NCBI GenBank assembly: GCA_031761405.1
Contig: JASEVX010000003.1
Span: forward strand, 144,886,350 to 144,950,349
Length of the DNA stretch: 64,000 bases
Direction: 5' to 3'
DNA from: Serripes groenlandicus
Taxonomy: Eukaryota; Mollusca; Bivalvia; Cardiida; Cardiidae
Shown here: piece by piece, positions 1-12,039 of the stretch
Position numbering within the stretch: position 1 is the first letter of the stretch
How the letters are laid out: the number at the start of each line of letters is the position of its first letter
Position numbers and translations under genes: made by a program
Notes under the pieces: generated by a model
The model's input: only the letters and a program-made list of their open reading frames with translations
Told to the model about the DNA's origin: nothing
Database searches by the model: none

Positions 1-1112
1 TTGCAGAATGTTCCGATTGTATACAATATATAAATGTGTAGGGTCAATTTGAGTTAGAGAAGCGATGATTGCCGAGTGTTCCGATTGTATACAATATATA
101 AATGTATAGGGTCAATTTGAGTTAGAGAAGCGATGATTGCTGAGTGTTCCGATTGTATGCAATATATAAATGTATAGGGTCAATTCGAGTTAGAGAAGCG
201 ATGATTGCCGAATGTTCCGATTGTATACAATATATAAATGTATAGGGTCAATTTGAGTTAGAGAAGCGATGATTGCCGAATGTTACGATTGTATACAATA
301 TATAAATGTATAGGGTCAATTTGAGTTAGAGAAGCGATGATTGCTGAGTGTTCCGATTGTATGCAATATATAAATGTATAGGGTCAATTCGAGTTAGAGA
401 AGCGATGATTGCCGAATGTTCCGATTGTATACAATATATAAATGTATAGGGTCAATTTGAGTTAGAGAAGCGATGATTGCCGAGTGTTCCGATTGTATAC
501 AATATATAAATGTATAGGGTCAATTTGAGTTAGAGAAGCGATGATTGCTGAGTGTTCCGATTGTATGCAATATATAAATGTATAGGGTCAATTCGAGTTA
601 GAGAAGCGATGATTGCCGAATGTTCCGATTGTATACAATATATAAATGTATAGGGTCAATTTGAGTTAGAGAAGCGATGATTGCCGAGTGTTCCGATTGT
701 ATACAATATATAAATGTATAGGGTCAATTTGAGTTAGAGAAGCGATGATTGCCGAATGTTCCGATTGTATACAATATATAAATGTATAGGGTCAATTTGA
801 GTTAGAGAAGCGATGATTGCCGAATGTTCCGATTGTATACAATATATAAATGTATAGGGTCAATTTGAGTTAGAGAAGCGATGGCCGAATGTTACGATTG
901 TATACAATATATAAATGTATAGGGTCAATTTGAGTTAGAGAAGCAATGATTGCTGAGTGTTCCGATTGTATGCAATATATAAATGTATAGGGTCAATTCG
1001 AGTTAGAGAAGCGATGATTGCCGAATGTTCCGATTGTATACAATATATAAATGTATAGGGTCAATTCGAGTTAAAGAAGCGATGATTGCCGAATGTTCCG
1101 ATTGTATACAAT
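1..1112. repeat. 68-bp satellite array, left part (~16 copies)
   Basis: Tandem 68-bp units built around GATTGTATACAATATATAAA and GGGTCAATTTGAG. A variant unit marked TTGCTGAGTG recurs at 137, 341 and 545, exactly 204 bp (three units) apart, and again at 950 after a 3-bp deletion, so the array has a trimeric higher-order structure. It runs off the left edge of the window. Open frames inside it are by-products of the repeat. Confidence 0.97.
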
Positions 1113-1117
1113 ATTAT

Positions 1118-1247
1118 AGGTTATTGCATCAATATGGGAAAATATTGTGTTGGACGAGTTCCTTCGGCTGAGTTGCCCGAGCTTGCGAGGGCACTCCGCC
1201 GAAGGAACGAGTCCCAACACAATAGATTCCCATAATCATGCAATAAC
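1118..1247. repeat. Long imperfect hairpin (copy 1)
   Basis: Left arm AGGTTATTGCAT...CGAGTTCCTTCGGC pairs with right arm GCCGAAGGAACGAG...ATGCAATAACCT around a short GC-rich loop. The arms are about 50 nt each. The same hairpin recurs at 2337-2466 and, degraded, at 41594-41707, so it is a structural hallmark of this family. Confidence 0.85.
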
Positions 1248-2336
1248 CTTTTTATTGTATAATTTGATATTGGCTATTTAAAATGTGTCGTTTTGTTTGT
1301 TTTAAACACGTCACACTTATTAGAAAATTAACAGTCGTTTTGGATTGCTCAGATAAATAAACATTAACGATATATCGCGCATTTATACTCTCCTTTACGC
1401 TGGTTGCTAAGGTCGCGGAAAATATAATTTACGAACCGCCATTGTTGTCGACTCGAAATTGGAATCGTCGACAAAATGATGTGTAACGCCTTTTCTAACA
1501 GTGTTTTTCATTAAGAACTCATGTATTATCTTATTCTTGTATTTACGCCTGGACATTTGTTTTTTTATTACGATTTAGATGCCCCTTTAAAAGGGCCTTT
1601 TGACCTCGCAGTATGTTCAGTAAAGCGAACACACATCTTTGATATACATATAAAGGCTACTGCGTTGATAAACTTCACATCGGAGGATAACAAAACAAAT
1701 CTGAAGACCTACTTTTAAAACAATCATTTGCTTATTCATCCTAGCAGTTATGAATCCCTCTTTATTTGTTGATACACTTATAATAGATCGTCAACGACAA
1801 TCAAAACAACACTCGAGCCATATTATTGATGTACACGTCACATTATTACGTCAGAAACTACGTACGTATTTACTAGCATAGCTAACGCTATAAATAGACC
1901 AGATTGGGTTTTGTGTATGTCTATCGATTTTTCACTACGTGTCATCTATAAAAGATGTACCAAACAATGTACTACGAACCGTATAAGCACAGCTTTTCCC
2001 TAGGACTATCAGAGATTCGAACCTTGAGCAGATCACATCTGTAAACTGATTCAAGTCCCGTCTACATTGATACACAGCCTAAACAACACAGCTGTTTTTG
2101 TTATTTCATTTATATTTGTTAATATGCCTAATTAGTTGTTTTAACCATTTTAATGGCTTCACTTGCCTGCGATGCACTAAGCCCTGACAGTAACAAAGTA
2201 GAAGTAGAAGTTAGCTGGATCTCTAAATCACGAAGGTTGGATGAGAGCGCTTTGTAACGTTAGTGTATGGAAATAGTTCCGTCCTTAGCGTCACGTGAAA
2301 AAGATTCCAGTGCAATATCAACCCGTGCAATATTAT

Positions 2337-2466
2337 AGGTTATTGCATCAATATGGGAAAATATTGTGTTGGACGAGTTCCTTCGGCTGAGTTGCCCGAG
2401 CTTGCGAGGGCACTTCGCCGAAGGAACGAGTCCCAACACAATATATTCCCATAATCATGCAATAAC
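2337..2466. repeat. Long imperfect hairpin (copy 2)
   Basis: Second copy of the hairpin at 1118-1247, at the start of the second 1219-bp unit. It differs by only a few substitutions in the loop and right arm. Confidence 0.85.
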
Positions 2467-3045
2467 CTTTTTATTGTATAATTTGATATTGGCTATTTAA
2501 AATGTGTCGTTTTGTTTGTTTTAAACACGTCACACTTATTAGAAAATTAACAGTCGTTTTGGATTGCTCAGATAAATAAACATTAACGATATATCGCGCA
2601 TTTATACTCTCCTTTACGCTGGTTGCTAAGGTCGCGGAAAATATAATTTACGAACCGCCATTGTTGTCGACTCGAAATTGGAATCGTCGACAAAATGATG
2701 TGTAACGCCTTTTCTAACAGTGTTTTTCATTAAGAACTCGTGTATTATCTTATTCTTGTATTTACGCCTGGACATTTGTTTTTTTATTACGATTTAGATG
2801 CCCCTTTAAAAGGGCCTTTTGACCTCGCAGTATGTTCAGTAAAGCGAACACACATCTTTGATATACATATAAAGGCGACTGCGTTCATAAACTTCACATC
2901 GGAGGATAACAAAACAAATCTGAAGACCTACCTTTAAAACAATCATTTGCTTATTCATCCTAGCAGTTATAAATCCCTCTGTATTTGTTGATACACTTAT
3001 TAATAGATCGTCAACGACAATCAAAACAACACTCGAGCCATTATT

Positions 3046-3838
3046 AGTTATTTGGTCTGTTACTGACCCACTACGGAAAAATAGGGGGTCTGTGAAATTT
3101 ATAGGGGGCGAGGCGTTAGCCGAGTCCCCCTATACATTCAACATACCCCCTATTTTTCAGTAGTGGGTCAGTAACAGACCAAATAACTGATTTATTTCAT
3201 CGACCACCTTTCATGAGCAAAAAAAAATGATACTCTTTCATTTACATTAACATTTACAATATTTCTAGATGAAATTTACGGGTTTTGGCGCCAAATCACT
3301 AGCGTTATGACGTCAAACCGATGACGTGACGTCATTTTCCTAGTATTTGGTCCAAGTATTTTTAAAATTCCTAGTACTAAACCCACTTTAATAATGAAAT
3401 GAAACAATATCAATTTGTTTTGTTCATGAAAGGTGGTTGATGAAATAAATCAGTTATAAATGGTCTGTTACTGACCCACTAAGGGGGAAAAAAAAAAAGT
3501 AACAAGCGTAGGACATGCATTATTTTTATACATTCATTGATTTTTTTTTTTTCTATGGAAATGGAAGTTACTTTGCATGATATTCAACTTCGTAGTCGTT
3601 ATGATATATATATTGTAAACAATTCGCTGTTAAAAATATCAAGATATTATACAGTATATAGATCTATTTTAACATAGGCAACTGAAGAAAACTTCCAGTC
3701 AGCTTGATCTGAGAATAGAAGCCATATTGAATTTACTCACCCCCTATGAAATTTACTCACCCCCTATAGAAATATAGGGGGTGTGCACGTGACAGGCTTT
3801 AACCAATGAAATTGCTAGAATTTCGTGGGAGGCGAAAT
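3046..3838. mobile_element. ~800-bp palindromic insertion in the second 1219-bp unit
   Basis: The first unit reads straight through this point (about 1822), giving an empty site. The insert contains TTGGTCTGTTACTGACCCAC at 3051, its reverse complement near 3163-3184, and a further direct copy near 3462, flanked by inverted segments around ATTTATTTCAT. It looks like a non-autonomous element with nested inverted repeats. No coding capacity is seen. Confidence 0.7.
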
Positions 3839-4479
3839 AAATTATTGATGTACACGTCACATTATTACGTCAGAAACTACGTATGTATTTACTAGCATAG
3901 CTAACGCTATAAATAGACCAGATTGGGTTTTGTGTATGTGTATCGATTTTTCACTACGTGTCATCTATAAATGATGTACCAAACAATGTACTACGAACCG
4001 TTTAAGCACAGCTTTTCCCTAGGACTATCAGAGAATCGAACCTTGAGCAGATCACATCTGTAAACTGATTCAAATCCCGTCTACATTGATACACAGCCTA
4101 AACAACACAGCTGTTTTTTTTATTTCATTTATATTTGTTAATATGCCTAATTAGTTGTTTTAACCATTTTAATGGCTTCACTTGCCTGCGATGCACTAAG
4201 CCCTGACAGTAACAAAGTAGAAGTAGAAGTTAGCTGGATCTCTAAATCACGAAAGGTTGGATGAGAGCGCTTTGTAACGTTAGTGTATGGAAATAGTTCC
4301 GTCCTTAGCGTCACGTGAAAAAGATTCCAGTGCAATATCAACCCGTGCAATATCAAATGATATTGCATCCTTTGTTCATATGGAAACAAGAGGGAACAAT
4401 ATCAAAGTATACAATAACAAATGATATTGCATCCTTTGTTCATATGGAAACAAGAGAGAACAATATCAAAGTATACAAT

Positions 4480-6812
4480 AAATAAATGTATAGGGTCAAT
4501 TCGAGTTAAAGAAACGATAATTGCCGAATATTCCGATTGTATACAATATATAAATGTATAGGGTCAATTTGAGTGAGAGAAGCGATGATTGCCGAATGTT
4601 CCGATTGTATACAATATATAAATGTATAGGGTCAATTTGAGTTAGAGAAGCGATGATTGCCGAATGTTCCGATTGTATACAATATATAAATGTATAGGGT
4701 CAATTCGAGTTAGAGAAGCGATGATTGCTGAGTGTTCCGATTGTATATAATATATAAATGTGTAGGGTCAATTTGAGTTAGAGAAGCGATGATTACCGAA
4801 TGTTCCGATTGTATACAATATATAAATGTATAGGGTCAATTTGAGTTAGAGAAGCGATGATTGCCGAATGTTCCGATTGTATACAATATATAAATGTGTA
4901 GGGTCAATTTGAGTTAGAGAAGCGATGATTACCGAATGTTCCGATTGTATACAATATATAAATGTATAGGGTCAATTTGAGTTAGAGAAGCGATGATTGC
5001 CGAGTGTTCCGATTGTATACAATATATAAATGTATAGGGTCAATTTGAGTGAGAGAAGCGATGATTGCCGAATGTTCCGATTGTATACAATATATAAATG
5101 TGTAGGGTCAATTTGAGTTAGAGAAGCGATGATTACCGAATGTTCCGATTGTATACAATATATAAATGTGTAGGGTCAATTTGAGTTAGAGAAGCGATGA
5201 TTGCCGAGTGTTCCGATTGTATACAATATATAAATGTATAGGGTCAATTTGAGTTAGAGAAGCGATGATTGCCGAGTGTTCCGATTGTATATAATATATA
5301 AATGTATAGGGTTAATTTGAGTTAGAGAAGCGATGATTGTCGAATGTTCCGATTGTATACAATATATAAATGTATAGGGTCAATTTGAGTGAGAGAAGCG
5401 ATGATTGCCGAATGTTCCGATTGTATATAATATATAAATGTATAGGGTCAATTCGAGTTAGAGAAGCGATGATTGCTGAGTGTTCCGATTGTATACAATA
5501 TATAAATGTATATGGTCAATTTGAGTTAGAGAAGCGATGGCCGAATGTTCCGATTGTATACAATATATAAATGTGTAGGGTCAATTCGAGTTAGAGAAGC
5601 GATGATGGCCGAATGTTCCGATTGTATACAATATATAAATGTATAGGGTCAATTTGAGTTAGAGAAGCGATGATGGCCGAGTGTTCCGATTGTATACACT
5701 ATATAAATGTATAGGGTCAATTTGAGTTAGAGAAGCGATGATTGCCGAATGTTCCGATTGTATACAATATATAAATGTATATGGTCAATTTGAGTTAGAG
5801 AAGCGATGGCCGAATGTTCCGATTGTATACAATATATAAATGTATAGGGTCAATTTGAGTTAGAGAAGCGATGATTGCCGAGTGTTCCGATTGTATACAA
5901 TATATAAATGTATAGGGTCAATTTGAGTTAGAGAAGCGATGATTGCCGAGTGTTCCGATTGTATACAATATATAAATGTATAGGGTCAATTTGAGTTAGA
6001 GAAGCGATGATTGCCGAATGTTCCGATTGTATAAAATATATAAATGTATAGGGTCAATTCGAGTTAGAGAAGCGATGATTGCCGAGTGTTCCGATTGTAT
6101 ACAATATATAAATGTATAGGGTCAATTTGAGTTAGAGAAGCGATGATTGCCGAGTGTTCCGATTGTATACAATATATAAATGTATAGGGTCAATTCGAGT
6201 TAGAGAAGCGATGACTGCCGAGTGTTCCGATTGTATACAATATATAAATGTATAGGGTCAATTCGAGTTAGAGAAGCGATGATTGCCGGGTGTTCCGATT
6301 GTATACAATATATAAATGTATAGGGTCAATTTGAGTTAGAGAAGCGATGACTGCCGAGTGTTCCGATTGTATATAATATATAAATGTATAGGGTCAATTT
6401 GAGTTAGAGAAGCGATGGCCGAATGTTACGATTGTATACAATATATAAATGTATAGGGTCAATTCGAGTTAGAGGAAGCGATGACTGCCGAGTGTTCCGA
6501 TTGTATACAATATATAAATGTATAGGGTCAATTCAAGTTAGAGGAAGCGATGACTGCCGAATGTTCCGATTGCATACAATATATAAATGTATAGGGTCAA
6601 TTTGAGTTAGAGAAGCGATGATTGCCGAGTGTTCCGATTGCATACAATATATAAATGTATAGGGTCAATTTGAGTTAGAGAAGCGATGATTGCCGAGTGT
6701 TCCGATTGTATACAATATATAAATGTGTAGGGTCAATTTGAGTTAGAGAAGCGATGATTGCCGAATGTTCCGATTGTATAAATAAATAAATGTGCAGGGT
6801 CAATTCGAGACG
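4480..6812. repeat. 68-bp satellite array, right part (~34 copies)
   Basis: Continuation of the 68-bp array. Units vary at a few fixed positions (GCCGAATG or GCCGAGTG; TTTGAG or TTCGAG), and several carry the 3-bp deletion GATGGCC. Homogeneity is high, suggesting recent amplification or gene conversion. Confidence 0.97.
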
Positions 6813-6905
6813 ACCTTTTATGCGGTGTCGTCAGATCAAATATACAGCAATATATTTTGGTCTGATTTCACTGAGATTGAGTGAGTTGTTGATCTGTTGT
6901 TTTAG

Positions 6906-7050
6906 GTAACAACTGCAGAAGCCGTATGAACGATTTCCGACTGTTTATAAGCAATACTACGGACTCAAATGTCAACCCTGTGTTCCAGGAAAGTCGAGTG
7001 AATGCTCCTGTTCATATTATTCTAGTCTTTCCGGAAACACACACTGGCAG
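6906..7050 (+). CDS. FTP (fucolectin/F5-8C-like) domain, middle exon
   Basis: Bounded by TTTTAG and GTAAGT; enters in phase 1 and leaves in phase 2. It encodes about 48 residues beginning NNCRSRMNDFRLFIS, which matches the segment after the first beta strands of fucolectin/tachylectin-4/pentraxin-1 (FTP) domains, where the usual motif is CCxxRLxNF. FTP domains bind fucose-type glycans in many invertebrate and fish lectins. The preceding FTP exon is not in the window and presumably lies left of the satellite. The matching last exon is at 8430. One Cys of the usual vicinal pair is replaced here by Asn (NNC), so ligand binding may be altered. Confidence 0.8.
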
Positions 7051-7149
7051 GTAAGTTTGTTTGTTTACTCGAATGGTATTTATTCAACTTTCAACGAGTT
7101 TACAGTTATATCACGGCATTTCCTGTGAGAGTTACGAGTACTACTGGTT

Positions 7150-7392
7150 CTTTTTTTTCCTGACAACAGTAAGTTATTTGTTATGCTAACCCCAAAATCT
7201 TGACCACAACAGTAAGTCTGTCGTAATGATAACCCCAAAATCTTGACCACAACAGTGAGTCAGTCGTAATGTTTACCCCAAAATCTTGACCGCAAAGGTG
7301 AGTCAGTCGTAATGCTAACCACAAACATCTTGACCGCAAATGTGAGTCAGTCGTAATGCTAACCACAAAATCTTGACCGCAAAGTTGGGAAA
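7150..7392. repeat. ~42-bp minisatellite, about five copies
   Basis: Units contain AAAATCTTGACC and GAGTCAGTCGTAATG in direct tandem within the intron after the FTP exon. The period is about 42-43 bp. Confidence 0.85.
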
Positions 7393-7573
7393 GCCATTAC
7401 TACTATTGTAATGTCTATGGCAGACGAGATTGCTTTCCTCGTATATAATGATAAGTCAAGCTATAGCGAAAACGTCGGATGAGTAGGGGTCTGACACTCT
7501 GTAACGGGAACATAATAATAAAGGTAAATTGGTGCAAAATTAGGGGGACCGCTGCTTTATTTGTTTGTTAATC

Positions 7574-7798
7574 CTTTCCCACCTGCAGACACATTTTGAC
7601 GCAATAGCAGCAGACGACTTTTGAAAACAAATTGTGGACAAAGGTGAAATTGCTCATGATGAGCAATTTCTCCTTTGACCACAATGTTTTCAACTTTATT
7701 TAACAATAAGCTGTCTTTAATGGACATTTTTCAGGTTTTAAGTCATTATGTTTTCAAAGTCGTCTGCTGCGAGTTTGTTGTATGTTGGAAAGGCTTAA
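7574..7798. mobile_element. MITE family A, near-full copy
   Basis: Palindromic element: ends read CCTTTCCCACCTGCAGAC and GTTGGAAAGG, with internal inverted arms CAGCAGACGACTTTTGAAAA and AAAGTCGTCTGCTG, and a central TTGCTCATGATGAGCAA stem. The same layout recurs many times in the window. Confidence 0.85.
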
Positions 7799-8429
7799 TT
7801 AAGTACCCGTACTTGGGCGTTTAGTGTGGGTAAGTATTTAGGAGTGTATCACATCTTTCGCATCGTCAACACTTTTTAAATTGTTATGCACTTAAACGTC
7901 TGGTGTCTTTACAGAAGAACACCAAAGCACGACTGGTTTGTAATTGTTGTAAATTAATTCGACAGAATACAGACAGTGAATGTAGTTAATGAATGGATAT
8001 TAAGAAGGAACTTCCAATAAGTTAAAAGTTCACTACTTACAACTTTGTTCCTATACATCAATATTTACCTCTGTCATACCAATGGAACACACGAATAGTT
8101 TATCAAAATAATACGGGTTAACCTAGATTATTCGATGCTTAATACCCCGTGGTTACCATTGGTGACTGGTCATTGTATTGGATATGACCATGACTTCCTG
8201 GACAAACAGTTATTATCCATAGCTAGAAGGGTTCAAAATTAAAGGTACAATTACAATACGTGTTTACGAGCGAATATCTGTAAACCTTCTGGATAACATC
8301 CAAAGCAAAAGTTGTTAATGGAATAAATCACAAAGACTTATGAAAACAAAACCGTCATCTGTGGCGTAAACGTTTTGAAAGTTGTGGGTTAGTATTGTAA
8401 TATATATAAATTACTTATCACAATTTAAG

Positions 8430-8497
8430 GTATGTACGTATCGACGTGCCAGAAAAGAATGTACCACTGTCGTTGTGTGAAGTTCAGGTGTTCACAG
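8430..8497 (+). CDS. FTP domain, terminal exon
   Basis: Enters in phase 2 (matching the exon ending at 7050) and leaves in phase 1 at ACAG|GTAATA. It encodes YVRIDVPEKNVPLSLCEVQVF, the standard last strand of FTP/F5-8C domains (RYVxVxLPxxxxLxLCEVEV). Joined to 6906-7050, the junction restores an Arg codon, giving GRYVRIDVP. Note that the exon itself begins GTATGT, like the equivalent exon at 28790, so a naive splice scan could mistake its start for a donor. Confidence 0.85.
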
Positions 8498-8527
8498 GTA
8501 ATACATTGATTGAAGTCTAAAGCCGTT

Positions 8528-8705
8528 TTTCAAGATTGTTTCCAGTCATATCATGACGGCCAGTTCACATAACCATGTGTTGCCTGCATTTCGCACACCC
8601 GTAGTAGATATAAGTGTTATTCCAAGCAACTGGCTGCTTTTCGATAAAGGCTGTAAAGCCCATTGATGGAAGTAGAATGACCCCTGTTGCATTGACTTTG
8701 TCAAA
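8528..8705 (-). mobile_element. SINE copy, minus strand
   Basis: Reverse orientation of the body shared with 14700-14995: CATGACGGCCAGTTCAC, an ACACCCGTA segment, CCAAGCAACTGGCTGCTTTTC and a GACCCCTGTTGCATTGACTTTGTC end. The tRNA-like head is missing. Confidence 0.7.
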
Positions 8706-9074
8706 TTTCGGAAATAACGTGACGATATCCTGTTCGAAAGAAAGCGTCTATATGATTTGGCACTATTATAAGGCCATTACTAAAAGCTTACTTACATCTG
8801 AAAACAGCTGATAAAAGTTAGCTATGAAACACCGAAAATAACTGAATAAATGTTGAAACACCATTTCAACAATAATACAAAGTGTAAACCACTTTATTCA
8901 TTTCACACAATCGTTTTATATGAGAACTTGGTTGTAAAATGTCAACTCCCTTCATATTATTATTATGCAAAAAGAAAAAGAGAAAATAAGTTCATGGATT
9001 ATTTTTCAGATCTTTTAAACACACCAAAGAATGATAAAGTGCTGACAGTTAAAAATTGTAAGTTAACCCATTCG

Positions 9075-10540
9075 TAAATTTAAAGGTAAAAAATGTAAGT
9101 TAACATAAACATAAATAAAAAAGTAGAATATTGTAAGTATATCCACACGTAAATTAAACCTTAGGAAACTGTAGGTAAACCCATGCGTAAATCAAACAGT
9201 AGACAACTATAAGTAAAGACAAACGGAAATCAAATAGTATAACATTGTTAGTAAATCTATACGTCAATAAAGACAAAACTTAGATAAAACAGTAGAACAC
9301 TGAGAGTAAACCAATACGTAAATCAGACTGTAGAATATTATAAGTAAACACAAGCGTACAGATTAAACAGAAGACAACTGCAAGTAAACCAATTCCAACA
9401 TCATAAAGCAGAACGTTTTAAGTAGACAAATTCATAAATCAAACAGTAGAACATTATAAGAAGATATATATACGTAATCAAACAGTAGGACATTTTAGGA
9501 AGATATGTTCGTAAATCAAATAGTAGTAAGTTGTAAGAAGATATATACGTAAATCAAACAGTAGAAATTGTAAGTGTACATGTAAACCTATATACGTAAA
9601 CCCAACAGTAGAAAATTGTAAGTACATGTAAACCAATATACGTAAATCAAACAGTAGAAAATTGTAAGTACATATAAACCAATATACGTAAATCAAACAG
9701 TAGAAAATTGTAAGTACATGTAAACCAATATACGTAAATCAAACAGTAGTCAATTGTAAGTACATGTAAACCAATATACGTAAATCAAACAGTAGACAAT
9801 TGTAAGTACATGTAAACTAATATACGTAAATCAAACAGTAGACAATTGTAAGTACATGTAAACCAATATACGTAAATCAAACAGTAGACAATTGTAAGTA
9901 CATGTAAACCAATATACGTAAATCAAACAGTAGACAATTGTAAGTACATGTAAACCAATATACGTAAATCAAACAGTAGACAATTGTAAGTACATGTAAA
10001 CCTTTATACGTAAGTCAAACAGTAGAAAAGTGTAAGTATATGTAAACCTATATACGTTAAGAAGCCAGTTGACAATTGTAAGTATTTGTTAACCTGTATA
10101 CGTAAATCAAACAGTAGAAAATTGTAAGTACATGTTAACCTATATACGTAAATCAAACAGTAGACAATTGTAAGTACATGTAAACCAATATACGTAAATC
10201 AAACAGTAGACAATTGTAAGTACATGTAAACCAATATACGTTAATCAAACAGTAGACAATTGTAAGTACATGTAAACCAATATACGTAAATCAAACAGTA
10301 GACAATTGTAAGTACATGTAAACCAATATACGTAAATCAAACAGTAGAAAATTGTAAGTACATGTTAACCTATATACGTAAATCAAACAGTAGAAAATTG
10401 TAAGTACATGTTAACCTATATACGTAAATCAAACAGTTGAAAATTGTAAGTACATGTAAACCTATAGACGTAAATAAAACAGTTGACAGTTGTAGGGAAG
10501 CTCATAAGTAAATTAAACAGAAACACATTGTAAGTAAAGC
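9075..10540. repeat. 46-bp tandem array (~30 copies)
   Basis: Core unit joins GTAAATCAAACAGTAGACAA and TTGTAAGTACATGTAAACCA with ATATAC, giving 46 bp. The left part (9075-9560) is strongly diverged; the middle is nearly identical and the right edge decays again, as expected for an array amplified from its centre. It lies in the intron before the kringle exon. Confidence 0.93.
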
Positions 10541-10662
10541 TATTATATGTTATACTATTCATTCGTATGTAACCAGATATTTTGTTAAGTTAACGTAATT
10601 TATATTGAAGCGTGAACAATGTTTTAAGGCTGATTTTCCTGGAGGACTATTTAATGTTTCAG

Positions 10663-10911
10663 CTGACTGTTATCTGTACGCCAATAAATGGAAAGGCAAC
10701 GTACGTCATACTATATCCGGTCGATTGTGTCAACAGTGGGTTCTCAACACACCTCACAAACACTCGCAACATAACGATGCATTGTTTCCAGATGGTAGTC
10801 AAAAAGAAGCGAGTAATTATTGCCGAGACCCGTATGGTGACGGTCATCTTTGGTGCTATACCGTAGATCCCAGTGTACGATGGGAATACTGTCCTATTCC
10901 ACATTGTAACA
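10663..10911 (+). CDS. Kringle domain exon
   Basis: A single phase 1-1 exon between TGTTTCAG and GTAAGTC encodes a complete kringle of about 82 residues. The six Cys sit in the usual order (DCYL, LCQQW, NYCR, LWCYT, EYC, PHC), with family landmarks TISGRLCQQW, TPHKH, NYCRDP, LWCYT and RWEYCPIPHC. Kringles are disulphide-bonded protein- or lipid-binding modules of proteases, growth factors and some invertebrate receptors. Frame upstream to 10605 stays open, but the acceptor at 10662 was chosen because it gives the phase 1 shared by neighbouring exons and begins right at the first Cys. No protease domain is visible nearby, so a binding role is more likely. Confidence 0.9.
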
Positions 10912-10919
10912 GTAAGTCA

Positions 10920-11660
10920 CCTACATCGACTTTGGTTTAAGGTATTTTGTATGTTTATTTCGTGTGTATTGTCACAAGAAGATAGGTAAATGTCGGACAA
11001 TTTGTAGAAACTTAGTTAATTATTTTTAGAGATATAAGTTAAGGCTACGATATTAGCAAATTAACTTAAACTAGAATAACAGTTGTTGTGGGCTTTTCTA
11101 CTTTATTATATACATTGACCATTATGATATTTTTTTTAAAATATTTATCAAATGTAATAAGCAATAAATTTCAAAAAGCGTAAAGGATGAAAACGATTTC
11201 ACAAAAGTTTCATGTTGTTGTAAGGACAAGTATGACACTTCTATGCTCTTGCTTCTTATTGATCGACGTTACACGAAACCCAGCCTTTAGAGGGTTTGGA
11301 ATTAAGTGTAACCATGGTTTAAATTGGGTGCTGTATAGTCAGACTTTAGTAATGAACCAGAATATTCCAGGGTGATTGTGCAAAATGATTGATTAACTGG
11401 ATTTGTACGTCATTTTCAATGGTATCATAGCTATGTCCGGGAAATCAATTTACTTAAAATGCCAGGAACCTAGCTTTCGCGCACCAGTATTTCACATAGT
11501 ATTCTTACCAGTCAACTGGCTATATACGACTATATTACGAACAGGGAATACCAACATCAATCTGCACGAAGTCGCATGTTCATCTGTACTCTTTAATAGT
11601 TACACTGTCCAGAGGGCGGGCTTCGTGTGACGTTGCCAAATAGGGCGGGGTATCATGTTA
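10920..11660. other. Intron after the kringle, no feature recognised
   Basis: AT-rich sequence with scattered short open frames, but no domain match, strong splice pair or repeat recognised. Confidence 0.5.
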
Positions 11661-11882
11661 TTCATTAAGTGTTTAAGCACCAAATTGTTTAAAGTAGACT
11701 CTTCCATGTTCAAAATCGGGCGTTTGCATTTCTCTTATAATCAGACTTTTGTAATATATTTAAAACTAAAAGGTAAACAATGCTGATTTCAGGTGAGAGA
11801 CCTCGTTATGAGCTGACTTGCTTGGATCTGTATTGTTTGCAAAAATCACAATATTGCCTTTGACGCTGAAAGAGTTAATCTT
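11660..11882. mobile_element. MITE family C, copy 1
   Basis: Left end CATTAAGTGTTTAAGCACCAAA, right end TTTGACGCTGAAAGAGTTAAT, with the internal landmarks AGTAGACTCTTCCATGTTC and GCTGATTTCAGGTGAGA. The same design occurs at 27078-27266 and 61248-61460. The left end is the most diverged of the three. Confidence 0.8.
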
Positions 11883-12039
11883 ATTGATAGTAAACATACT
11901 TTTATCTAACCTTCAAACAAATTCAGTATCATATTTGGACATCAAATATGAACAACTAATAAAAAAAAGCTTAAACTCTTGTCAAACAAAACATCAAAAG
12001 TAAATCTGATATATGTTTTAAAGGAGGAGTCTGTTTCCT

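Larger units (their letters stand above)
1113..4471. mobile_element. Composite repeat element inserted in the 68-bp satellite
   Basis: This block interrupts the satellite. The 9-bp GTATACAAT lies directly on both sides (1104-1112 and 4471-4479), which looks like a target-site duplication. It holds two direct copies of a 1219-bp unit (1109 onward and 2328 onward, offset 1219), the second carrying an ~800-bp insertion. Two copies of a ~65-bp AT-rich motif follow at 4352-4479. A diverged single copy lies at 41590-42180, so this is a dispersed family. No transposase is visible; the 65-aa frames at 1521 and 2740 are duplicated with the unit and resemble no family I know. Confidence 0.75.

Noticed and set aside
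1..6812. CRISPR-like direct repeat array
   Set aside because: Units are contiguous 68-bp tandem repeats without unique spacers, and the genome is eukaryotic.
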